DNA of 64,000 bases from Falsiroseomonas tokyonensis (GTDB lineage Bacteria; Pseudomonadota; Alphaproteobacteria; Acetobacterales; Acetobacteraceae). Made by a program: the position numbers and the translations under genes. Shown piece by piece: positions 25,459-32,979 of the stretch. How positions within the stretch are numbered: position 1 is the first letter of the stretch; every line of letters starts with the position of its first letter. The stretch spans positions 310,001 through 374,000 of the forward strand of contig NZ_JAFNJS010000006.1 in NCBI RefSeq assembly GCF_019024325.1, in the 5' to 3' direction. Under the pieces are notes generated by a model, which did no database searches, was not told the origin of the DNA, and worked only from the letters and a program-made list of their open reading frames with translations.

Positions 25459-27270
25459 ATGGCCCTTCCCCCCCTGCTGCATCTGCGCGACATCCGGCTC
25501 CGCCTCGGCTCCACCCAGCTGCTGGATGGGGCGGAGATCGCCGTCTCGCCGGGGGATCGGCTGGCGCTGGTGGGGCGCAATGGATCGGGCAAGTCCACGC
25601 TGCTGAAGATCGCGGCGGGGATCATCGATGCCGATGCGGGCAGCGTCTTCGTCCAACCGGGTGCCACCATCCGCTACCTGCCGCAGGAGCCGGACCTGGC
25701 GGGCTTTGCCACCACCGGCGCCTATGTCGCCGCCGGCCTCGGCCCGGGCGATGACCCGCATCGCGCGCGCGTGCTGCTGGAGGGGCTGGGCCTGAGTGGG
25801 GAGGAACACCCCGACAACCTCTCGGGCGGCGAGGCACGGCGCGCGGCGCTGGCCCGCGTGCTGGCGCCGGAGCCCGACATCCTGCTGCTGGATGAGCCAA
25901 CCAATCACCTGGACCTGCCGGCGATCGAATGGCTGGAACAGGAACTCGGCCCGCTGCGCAGCGCGCTGGTGCTGATCAGCCACGACCGGCGCTTCCTGGA
26001 GCGGCTGTCGAAATCCATGGTCTGGCTTGACCGCGGCACCACCCGCCGCCTCGACCAGGGTTTTTCCCACTTCGAGGCCTGGCGGGACCAGGTGCTGGAG
26101 GAGGAGGAAACCCAGGCGCACAAGCTCGCCCGCAAGATCGTGCGGGAGGAGCATTGGCTGCGCTACGGCGTGACCGCGCGGCGCAAGCGCAATGTGAAGC
26201 GCCTGGCCGGGCTGCAGGAGTTGCGCAAGCGGCACCGCGAACGGGTGACGGCGCCGGGCACCGTGCGCATGGCGGCCAGCGAGGGCGATGCCTCCGGCAG
26301 CCTGGTGGCGGCGCTGGAAGGCGTGACCAAGGCCTATGGCGAGGCGGCGCCCGTGGTGCGGGACTTCTCCACGCGGATCATGCGCGGCGACCGGGTGGGC
26401 ATCGTCGGCCCCAATGGCGCGGGCAAGACCACGCTGCTGAACCTGCTGATCGGCAAGCTGGCCCCCGATGCGGGCCAGGTGCGGCTGGGCGCCAGCTTGC
26501 AGATGGTGACGCTGGACCAGAACCGCGACAGCCTGGACCCGGGGACCACGCTGCAGGATGCGCTGACCGGCGGGTCCGGCGACCAGGTGCGGATCGGCGG
26601 CGAGGTGAAGCACGTCATCGGCTATATGAAGGACTTTCTGTTCCTGCCGGAGCAGGCGCGGACGCCGGTCTCAGCGCTTTCGGGCGGGGAGCGGGGCCGG
26701 CTGATGCTGGCGCGCGCCATGGCCACGCCGTCGAACCTGCTGGTGCTGGACGAGCCGACCAACGACCTCGATCTGGAAACGCTGGACCTGCTGCAGGAAC
26801 TGCTGGCGGATTACGGCGGCACCGTCATCGTCGTCAGCCATGACCGCGATTTTCTGGATCGCGTGGCCACCAATGTGATCGCCAGCGAGGGCCAGGGCCG
26901 CTGGCAGGATTATGCGGGCGGCTATTCCGACATGGTGGCGCAGCGCGGGCGCGGCGTGCAGGCGAAGGCACGCGCGGCGGCGGCTGCCGTCGCGGCCGAG
27001 CGCGGGGTCGAGGCGCCGCGCGCGGTGGCACGAGCGAAAATGTCGTTCAAGGACAAGCACGCGCTGGAAACGCTGCCGGCGCGCATCGCGCAGCTGGAAC
27101 GCGAGATCGGCGTCTTGCAGAAGGCGCTGGCCGATCCGGGGCTTTATACCAACGACCCGCCCGGCTTCGCGGCGCGGTCGAACCTGCTGGCGAAGAAGCA
27201 GGCGGAACGCGAGGCGGCCGAAGAGGACTGGCTGCGCCTCGAAATGCTGCGGGAGGAGCTTGAGGGATGA
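25459..27270 (+). CDS. ABC-F family ATPase, Uup-like
   Basis: A soluble tandem ABC ATPase of 603 residues without membrane domains. ABC domain 1 has Walker A GRNGSGKST, signature LSGGEARRAAL and DEPTNHLDLPAIEWLE. The interdomain linker is rich in basic residues (RYGVTARRKRNVKRLAG). ABC domain 2 has GPNGAGKTT, LSGGERGRLML and DEPTNDLDLETL. A C-terminal coiled coil (about 525-603) is typical of Uup. ABC-F proteins act on the ribosome; Uup is linked to suppression of precise transposon excision and to ribosome assembly. The ATG at 25459 starts the protein at MALPPLLHLRDIRLRLG. The gene overlaps the M24 peptidase gene by ATGA. Confidence 0.93.
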   Translation: MALPPLLHLRDIRLRLGSTQLLDGAEIAVSPGDRLALVGRNGSGKSTLLKIAAGIIDADAGSVFVQPGATIRYLPQEPDLAGFATTGAYVAAGLGPGDDPHRARVLLEGLGLSGEEHPDNLSGGEARRAALARVLAPEPDILLLDEPTNHLDLPAIEWLEQELGPLRSALVLISHDRRFLERLSKSMVWLDRGTTRRLDQGFSHFEAWRDQVLEEEETQAHKLARKIVREEHWLRYGVTARRKRNVKRLAGLQELRKRHRERVTAPGTVRMAASEGDASGSLVAALEGVTKAYGEAAPVVRDFSTRIMRGDRVGIVGPNGAGKTTLLNLLIGKLAPDAGQVRLGASLQMVTLDQNRDSLDPGTTLQDALTGGSGDQVRIGGEVKHVIGYMKDFLFLPEQARTPVSALSGGERGRLMLARAMATPSNLLVLDEPTNDLDLETLDLLQELLADYGGTVIVVSHDRDFLDRVATNVIASEGQGRWQDYAGGYSDMVAQRGRGVQAKARAAAAAVAAERGVEAPRAVARAKMSFKDKHALETLPARIAQLEREIGVLQKALADPGLYTNDPPGFAARSNLLAKKQAEREAAEEDWLRLEMLREELEG

Positions 27271-28481
27271 CCATCGGCGTCGGCGGATCGGATTTCGCCA
27301 CGGAACTGGCCGCCATCCGCAACCAGCGGGACGTGGTGCCGCCCATCGGGGCGGAGGAGCATGCGCGGCGCGTGGCCCGCGCCCAGGCGCGCATGGCGGA
27401 GCTCGGCATTTCGGCGCTGTGGCTGGATGGCACGACGAACCTCGCCTGGATGACCGGCCTGAAGCACGGCCAGTCCGAGCGCCCCGTCGGCGCCGTGCTG
27501 CCCGTGCGCGGCCCCCTCACCTATCTCTGCCCGGAATTCGAGGTGGAGAAGCTGAAGACCATGCTGCTGCTGCCGGGCGAGGTCCGCGGCTGGGAGGAGG
27601 ATGAGGACCCCTACGCCCTCTTCTCCGACATTTTGCGCAGCACCGATGTGCCGGGCGGCACCGTGGCCCTTGATGAGATGGCGCGCGTCTTCGTGGCGGA
27701 GGGGCTGCGCGCGGCGCTGCCGAACCACCACTTTGTTGCCAGCGGCGCCGTCACCGGCTTCCTGCGTCAGCGCAAGACGGAGCAGGAGGTGGCGCTGCTG
27801 CGCCAGGCCATGGGCATGACGCTGGAGATCCAGGCCGCCGCGGCGCGCTGCATGCGGGAAGGCGTCACCACCACCGAAGTCTCCGCCTTCATCGACGCCG
27901 CGCATCGCAAGGCGGGCTTCGACACGGGCAGCATGTTCTCCCTCGTGCTCTTCGGCGAGGCCAGCGCCTATCCGCATGGCGTGCCCTATCCGCAGACGCT
28001 GCGGGACGGCGACGTGGTGCTGATCGACACCGGCGCGCCGCTGCATGGCTATGTCTCCGACATCACCCGCAGCTACGTCTTCGGCACGCCGACGCAGCGC
28101 CAGCGCGACATCTGGAACCTGGACCACGCGGCGCAGGCCGCTGGCATCGCGGTGGCGAAGCCCGGCATCACCGGCGGCGCGATCGACGATGCGGTGCGTG
28201 GCGTGGTCGTTGCCGCCGGCTTCGGCCCCGGCCACAAGACGCCGGGCCTGCCGCATCGCGCGGGGCACGGCATCGGCATGGACGTGCATGAGGGCCCGTA
28301 TTTCGTGAAGGGCGGCAAGGAAGTGCTGGCCGCCGGCGTCACCGGCAGCATCGAGCCCACCATCGCCATCTACGGCGAATTCGGCATCCGGCTGGAAGAC
28401 CATATCGTCATCACCGAGACCGGCGCGGCATGGCTGACGCCGCCGGCGAAGTCCGTCGACGATCCCTTTGCACAGGATTGA
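27267..28481 (+). CDS. M24 family Xaa-Pro peptidase/creatinase-like hydrolase
   Basis: A 404-residue protein with an N-terminal creatinase/prolidase domain (about 20-170) and a C-terminal pita-bread metallopeptidase domain. Metal-binding positions are seen in VVLIDTGAPLHGYVSDITRS (two Asp), HRAGHGIGMDVHEGPY (His), SIEPTIAI (Glu) and GIRLEDHIVIT (Glu). These five ligands indicate an active dinuclear aminopeptidase rather than a creatinase. It starts at 27267 with an ATGA overlap with the ABC-F gene and is followed four bases later by a GST gene. The substrate, probably a proline dipeptide or related amide, cannot be specified. Confidence 0.91.
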   Translation: MTIGVGGSDFATELAAIRNQRDVVPPIGAEEHARRVARAQARMAELGISALWLDGTTNLAWMTGLKHGQSERPVGAVLPVRGPLTYLCPEFEVEKLKTMLLLPGEVRGWEEDEDPYALFSDILRSTDVPGGTVALDEMARVFVAEGLRAALPNHHFVASGAVTGFLRQRKTEQEVALLRQAMGMTLEIQAAAARCMREGVTTTEVSAFIDAAHRKAGFDTGSMFSLVLFGEASAYPHGVPYPQTLRDGDVVLIDTGAPLHGYVSDITRSYVFGTPTQRQRDIWNLDHAAQAAGIAVAKPGITGGAIDDAVRGVVVAAGFGPGHKTPGLPHRAGHGIGMDVHEGPYFVKGGKEVLAAGVTGSIEPTIAIYGEFGIRLEDHIVITETGAAWLTPPAKSVDDPFAQD

Positions 28482-28485
28482 ACCC

Positions 28486-29142
28486 ATGCTGACCATCTAT
28501 GGCTGCCTGCGCTCCCGCGCCTCCCGCAATGTCTGGCTGGCGCATGAGGCGGGGCTGGAATTCCGGCATGTGCCGGTGGTGCAGCATTATCGCGTGGCAA
28601 AGCCCGATGCGGCGGATGCGCCGATGCACACGCGCTCGCCCGAATTCCTGGCGGTGAACCCGAACGGGCATATCCCCTCGCTCACCGATGGCGAGCTGGT
28701 GCTGCACGAAAGCCTGGCCATCAACCTCTACCTGGCGCGCACCTATGGCGGCGCGCTCGGCCCCGCCGATGCGGCGGAGGACGGGCTGATGGGCATGTGG
28801 GCGCTCTGGGCCGCGACCGAGGTCGAGCCGCACAGCATCGAGATCCTCTACAACCGCGTCGGCAAGCCGCCGGCGGAACGCGATGCGGCCAAGGCCGATG
28901 CGGCGGTGGCCGCGCTGCGCAACCCCGTCGCGGTGCTGGATGCGGCGCTGGCCGGCACCGGCTTCCTGGTCGGCGGCCGCTTTACCGTGGCCGATATCAA
29001 TGTGGCGGAGGTGATGCGCTACGCCCTGCCGGCGCCCGAGCTCTTCGCGCAGGCGCCGCATGTCCAGGCCTGGATCAAGGCCTGCCACGCCCGCCCCGCC
29101 TATCAGCGGATGATGGCGGCGCGGGAGAAGGAACCGGCCTGA
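28486..29142 (+). CDS. Glutathione S-transferase family protein
   Basis: A cytoplasmic protein of 218 residues with an N-terminal thioredoxin-fold domain (about 1-85). The opening MLTIYGCLRSRASRNVWLAH suggests that Ser or Cys near residues 7-11 is catalytic. The glutathione-binding segment reads VNPNGHIPSLTDGELVLHES. A helical C-terminal domain contains GTGFLVGGRFTVADINVAEV, the N-capping-box region conserved in GSTs. The ATG at 28486 gives the canonical beginning; the frame is open a little further upstream inside the previous gene. It ends an apparent three-gene set with the ABC-F and M24 genes, and a hairpin follows. Confidence 0.92.
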   Translation: MLTIYGCLRSRASRNVWLAHEAGLEFRHVPVVQHYRVAKPDAADAPMHTRSPEFLAVNPNGHIPSLTDGELVLHESLAINLYLARTYGGALGPADAAEDGLMGMWALWAATEVEPHSIEILYNRVGKPPAERDAAKADAAVAALRNPVAVLDAALAGTGFLVGGRFTVADINVAEVMRYALPAPELFAQAPHVQAWIKACHARPAYQRMMAAREKEPA

Positions 29143-29160
29143 GCACAGCCTGGTGGCGGG

Positions 29161-29187
29161 GCGTGGCAACCTCTGCGGTTGCCACGC
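29161..29187 (+). terminator. Strong stem-loop after the GST gene
   Basis: A perfect 10-bp stem (29161-29170 with 29178-29187) closes a 7-base loop, 18 bases after the GST stop. It is nested in a wider inverted repeat (CCTGGTGGC at 29149-29157 with 29220-29228). There is no T-run, so termination is likely but not certain. Confidence 0.55.
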
Positions 29188-29271
29188 GTCGGCCCAGTCA
29201 TGCGGGAAGCGGTCCCGTGGCCACCAGGGATACAGAGATGCACCGCACCGTCACCGGGATACGGGCGCGGC

Positions 29272-30224
29272 ATGGCTGAGTCCGCCCCGCCCGCGCCCGC
29301 ACCCTCCGGCCTCGTCCTGCCGGTCTTCCTCTCCTCGGCCGGCGTGCTGCTCGCGCTGGTGCTCTTCGCCGGCCTGTTCCTGCAGCCGGCGGCCGCTGCC
29401 TTCACCGCGGCGCAGGCCTGGGTCATCGAGAGCTTCGGCGGGTTCTACATGCTGGCCGTCGCCATCTTCGTGATCGCCTGCGTGGTGCTCGCCTTCGGCC
29501 GCCATGGCGCGGTTCGCCTGGGCCGGGACGAGGAGACGCCGGAATTCGGCAACGGGTCCTGGTTCGCCACGCTGTTCAGCGTCGGCATGGGCATCGGCCT
29601 GATGTTCTTCGGCGTGGCCGAGCCGGTGATGCACTATGCCGCACCTCGCCCGACACCAATGGCGACCCGCAGCGCTTCGGCGCGGCGCGGGAGGCGATGG
29701 TCTCCAACTTCTTCCACTGGGGCCTGCATGCCTGGGCGGTCTATGCGATGGTCGGGCTGGTGCTGGCCCATTTCGGTTTCCGGCGCGGCCTGCCGCTGAC
29801 CTTGCGCTCCGCGTTGTATCCCCTGCTCGGTGAGCGCTTCCGCGGCTGGGCCGGGCATGCGGTGGATCTTCGCGGTGATCGGCACCATGCTCGGTGTGGC
29901 CACCTCGCTCGGCTATGGCGCGGCGGAGGCCAATGCGGGCCTCGCGCACCTCACCGGCCTGCCGGCCGGGCCCTGGGTGCAGGTGGCGCTGATCGCGGGC
30001 ATCATCGGCATCGCGCTGGGTTCGGTCGTGATGGGGTTGGATGCGGGCATCCGGCGGCTGTCCATCCTGAACCTCGGCCTGGCGCTGGGGCTGATGGTCT
30101 TCGTGCTGCTGACGGGGCCGACGCTGTTCCTGCTGCAGGCCTATGTGCAGAACACTGGCGCCTACCTGGCCGATATCGTCGGCCGCGCCTTCCGGCTGCA
30201 TGCCTACGAACCCTCCGCCGGGTC
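29272..30224 (+). pseudogene. BCCT family betaine/choline/carnitine transporter, N-terminal part, frameshifted
   Basis: From the ATG at 29272 the frame gives [19 protein letters not shown] and BCCT helices up to [19 protein letters not shown]. Near 29645 the homology moves to another frame ([18 protein letters not shown], then [20 protein letters not shown]), consistent with one missing base. Near 29862 it moves back ([20 protein letters not shown]), consistent with two missing bases. BCCT similarity stops at about 30224 after [14 protein letters not shown], just before the Trp-rich WTLFYWxWW core that the family needs for substrate binding. Roughly 310 of more than 500 residues remain. Either the gene is dead or the assembly has errors here. 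Confidence 0.8.
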
Positions 30225-30626
30225 CTGGCCGGGTTGCTGCTGGCGGCGATCTGCGTCGGGCTGGCGCTGGGGCTTTCCGCGCCGCAGGGTTTTGGGCTGC
30301 TGGCGCTGGCCGCCTGCTTTGGCGGGCTGGCCCTGCCCTGCTATTCCATCGCCGCCGCGCATGCCCATGACCATGCGGATCCGGCGGATTACGTGGGCTC
30401 CGTCATCGGCCCGCCCGGGGCCGCGCTGCTGATGCGGTCCTTCCCAGGCGGCGGGCTGTTCCTGTTCATCGCGCTGACCCAGGCGCTGCTGCTGGGCTTC
30501 GTGCTGTGGCGCCTGCGCCAGCGCGCCGCCCCTGAGTTGCGCGAGACCTTCGACATGGCCGCGACCTCTCCCGCCATGGTCGGCGCCGTCATCGCGCCGG
30601 GGGCGGAGGGCGAGGACCGCGGCTGA
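30220..30626 (+). pseudogene. MFS transporter, C-terminal remnant
   Basis: From about 30220, in a frame different from the adjoining BCCT segment, the sequence encodes [40 protein letters not shown] and [18 protein letters not shown], ending at the stop 30624-30626. The [11 protein letters not shown] motif and the later GP...LM segment resemble the C-terminal half of YcaD-like major facilitator carriers, not BCCT. A stretch between ADYV and GSVIGP appears shorter than in that family, so a further deletion is likely. No start codon or first half exists. It abuts the convergent Bug receptor gene with no spacer. Confidence 0.65.
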
Positions 30627-31613
30627 TCAGCCGAGCTGCGCGCCGGAGGCTCGCACCGCATCGCCCCACCGCCGGCGCTCGCCGGCGATGAAGGCGGCAA
30701 AGTCGTCCGGGGTCATGGCCGGGGCGGGTTCCGCCCCGCGGGCCCGCAGCGCGGCTACCACGGCCTCCTCGCGCAGCCCGGCGGTGAAGGCGGCGTTCAG
30801 CCGCTCGATCACCGGCATGGGCGTGCCGGCCGGCGCGAAGATGCCGTCCCAGGCGCTGACCTCGAAGCCTGGCAGGACGGAGGACGCGGTGGGCAGGTTG
30901 GGATGCGTCGCCAGCGGCGTGGCGGAGGTGACGGCGAGCGTCCGCACCGCGTCATTCTGCATGGCGGCGAAGGCGGCCGGGATCAGCTCGATCGCCATGT
31001 CGATGCGCCCGGCGGCCAGATCCGTCATCGCCGCGGCATTGCCGCGATAGGGCACATGCTGGATGTCCACGCCGGCGGCGATGCGGAACATCTCCGCTGC
31101 GATATGCCCGGTTGTGCCATTGCCGGCGGAGCCATAGCTGGCCTGGCCCGGACGGGCGCGCAGCCAAGCGATGAGTTGGGGCAGCGTCTCCACCCGCAGG
31201 TCGCGCTTGACCAGCACCACCAGCACGATGCGCGACAGCGGCGCGACCGGGATGAAGTCCTCATGCGGGCGGAAGCTCAGGCGCGGGTACAGCGCCTCAT
31301 TGATCGCATGGGTGCCGTTGGTGCCGTAGAACAGGGTGTAGCCGTCCGGCGCCGCGCGGGCGGCGAGCTCCGCGCCCACATTGCCGCCGGCGCCGGGGCG
31401 GTTGTCCACCACGATGGTCTGACCGAGCCGCGCCTGGGCCGGGCCGATGGCCAGTCGCGCCAGCGTATCCCCGCCGCCGCCGGCCAGGAAGGGCACGATC
31501 AGCCGGACCGGCCGGTCCGGATAGGTTTGGGCCCGGGCGGCACCCGCCGCCAGCACCGCCCCTGTCGCCAGCACGCCGCGCCGCGTCACGCGGGGGCCTG
31601 TTCCATCGTGCAT
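30627..31613 (-). CDS. Bug family tripartite tricarboxylate transporter substrate-binding protein (2 of 4)
   Basis: A periplasmic receptor of 328 residues. The N-terminus carries a twin-arginine-like pattern (TRRGVLATGAVLAAGAARAQ). The Bug signature follows (YPDRPVRLIVPFLAGGGGD and DNRPGAGGNVGAELAARAAP), and the C-terminus contains RRRWGDAVRASGAQLG. The ATG at 31613 has an excellent purine-rich ribosome-binding site (GGGGAGG). It lies 31 bases after the M29-like gene on the same strand, suggesting that the receptor takes up the compound this enzyme acts on. No TctA/TctB genes are nearby. Confidence 0.93.
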   Translation of the reverse strand: MHDGTGPRVTRRGVLATGAVLAAGAARAQTYPDRPVRLIVPFLAGGGGDTLARLAIGPAQARLGQTIVVDNRPGAGGNVGAELAARAAPDGYTLFYGTNGTHAINEALYPRLSFRPHEDFIPVAPLSRIVLVVLVKRDLRVETLPQLIAWLRARPGQASYGSAGNGTTGHIAAEMFRIAAGVDIQHVPYRGNAAAMTDLAAGRIDMAIELIPAAFAAMQNDAVRTLAVTSATPLATHPNLPTASSVLPGFEVSAWDGIFAPAGTPMPVIERLNAAFTAGLREEAVVAALRARGAEPAPAMTPDDFAAFIAGERRRWGDAVRASGAQLG

Positions 31614-31644
31614 CGATTCCTCCCCTTCTTGATTGGGCCTGGCT

Positions 31645-32832
31645 TCAGACTGGCCAGGCTTCCAGCAGGTCCACCGGGTCGCCATAGGTCTCGGCCAGGG
31701 CGCGGACCTTGGGATCGCGCAGGGACAGCAGATAGCCGTCCTCCACCAGCGGCTTGTTCCCCGCCGTGACCGTGGCGTCGTAGAGTACCAGGTCCATGTG
31801 GATATGCGGCTCCTCCCAATTCGGCATGACCCGGCGGAGGTAGTCGGACGGTTTCGGCGCATTGATGCCGACATGCAGGCTGCCGGGCGAATTGGGGCCG
31901 GCCGGGTAGATGTCGAAGCGCGGGGCCTTCGGGTTGTGGCCGCAGCCCAACTCCTCCAGCGTGCCGCCGATCAGGTAGTCGCGCAGCACCTCGGCGGCAA
32001 AGCCCTCGCCGTGGACGGCGTGCACCAGGTCGTCCTGGAACTCGACGCCGACCGGGCTTTCGAAGGGCTTGTCGAAGCCGACCGCCCAGTTCGCCCAGAC
32101 GGTGCCGTTGATGCCGACCTTGTCCTCTGGCTTCAGGCCGACCATCGAGTATTCGAACAGGTTCGGGCCATGCGTCGGCAGGTAGTGCACGTAGCAGCCC
32201 GGCTCATCCGCCACGTTGTGGCCGCGCCAGCGGTTGTGCTTCCGCAGGTGCTGCAGCATGGCGTCGGTGTAGGGGATGCGCAGGTCCGTGCCGCGCGGGT
32301 CGGACAGGCGCAGGGTGAAATCGCCCTGTTCGGGGAACAGGCGGCCAGTGGCGCGGATGATCTCGCCCAGCAGGTCCAGCGGGAACTGCGCCTGCGGCGT
32401 GTGCAGCAGGTCCAGGTCGCGGAAGAAGGTGATCTTCACCCAGCGCTGGCCCTGGTTGCGACGCAGCCCGATGCAATAGGGATCGAGCACCGAGGCGAAC
32501 CAGGTGGAGACGACGAAGGTGGCGCGGGAGAGCATGGCCTTCGCCTCCTCCGGCACCGTCACGTAGCGGGTGCTTTCACCCATGTAGCTGGCGAAGGTGG
32601 CGCCGCGGCCGCGCGCCAGGCCCTGCACGGCCTGGATCACGCGCGGGTCCAGCAGCGGGTCGGTCAGCATCACCACATGGTCGCCGGGGCGGATCGCCAT
32701 GACGCGGCAGAAATTGTCGACGCCGCGCAGATAGGCGCCGAGGTCCGCCGGCGGATGCTTCACGGGATGCGGCAGTCCGCGGCGCGTGGGCGCGGCCAGG
32801 ATGTCTTCGATGCGCGTCGGGAAGCGCGACAT
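31645..32832 (-). CDS. M29-like metalloenzyme (aminopeptidase/2,5-dihydroxypyridine dioxygenase superfamily)
   Basis: A 395-residue cytoplasmic protein. The C-terminal half carries EELGCGHNPKAP, GSLHVGINAP and the metal-binding PHIHMDLVLYDATV. This arrangement, with an HxD pair near the C-terminus, is shared by M29 (leucyl, thermophilic) aminopeptidases and by the 2,5-dihydroxypyridine 5,6-dioxygenase NicX. The N-terminal region (GDHVVMLTDPLLDPRVIQAV) fits the same superfamily. Motifs alone cannot decide between peptide hydrolysis and ring cleavage. Cotranscription with a carboxylate-type Bug receptor mildly favours a small-molecule substrate. Confidence 0.78.
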   Translation of the reverse strand: MSRFPTRIEDILAAPTRRGLPHPVKHPPADLGAYLRGVDNFCRVMAIRPGDHVVMLTDPLLDPRVIQAVQGLARGRGATFASYMGESTRYVTVPEEAKAMLSRATFVVSTWFASVLDPYCIGLRRNQGQRWVKITFFRDLDLLHTPQAQFPLDLLGEIIRATGRLFPEQGDFTLRLSDPRGTDLRIPYTDAMLQHLRKHNRWRGHNVADEPGCYVHYLPTHGPNLFEYSMVGLKPEDKVGINGTVWANWAVGFDKPFESPVGVEFQDDLVHAVHGEGFAAEVLRDYLIGGTLEELGCGHNPKAPRFDIYPAGPNSPGSLHVGINAPKPSDYLRRVMPNWEEPHIHMDLVLYDATVTAGNKPLVEDGYLLSLRDPKVRALAETYGDPVDLLEAWPV

Positions 32833-32979
32833 GGGTGGTTCCTCCGCCGGGCCTTCAAGACCCTTACATCCCTAAGTATTGGGGCGGTGCGGCGGCGCCG
32901 TCCAGCCCCCCTCCGGCTGGGGCCGGGGACATGGCGCGGCGGGCGCAACCGGCCGCCACCTAGCCGGTGCCGCGCCCTG

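Noticed and set aside
29640-29870. Programmed ribosomal frameshifting in the BCCT gene
   Set aside because: Two shifts of different size occur without slippery sequences, and the protein also loses its core and changes family downstream. Decay or sequence error explains it better.
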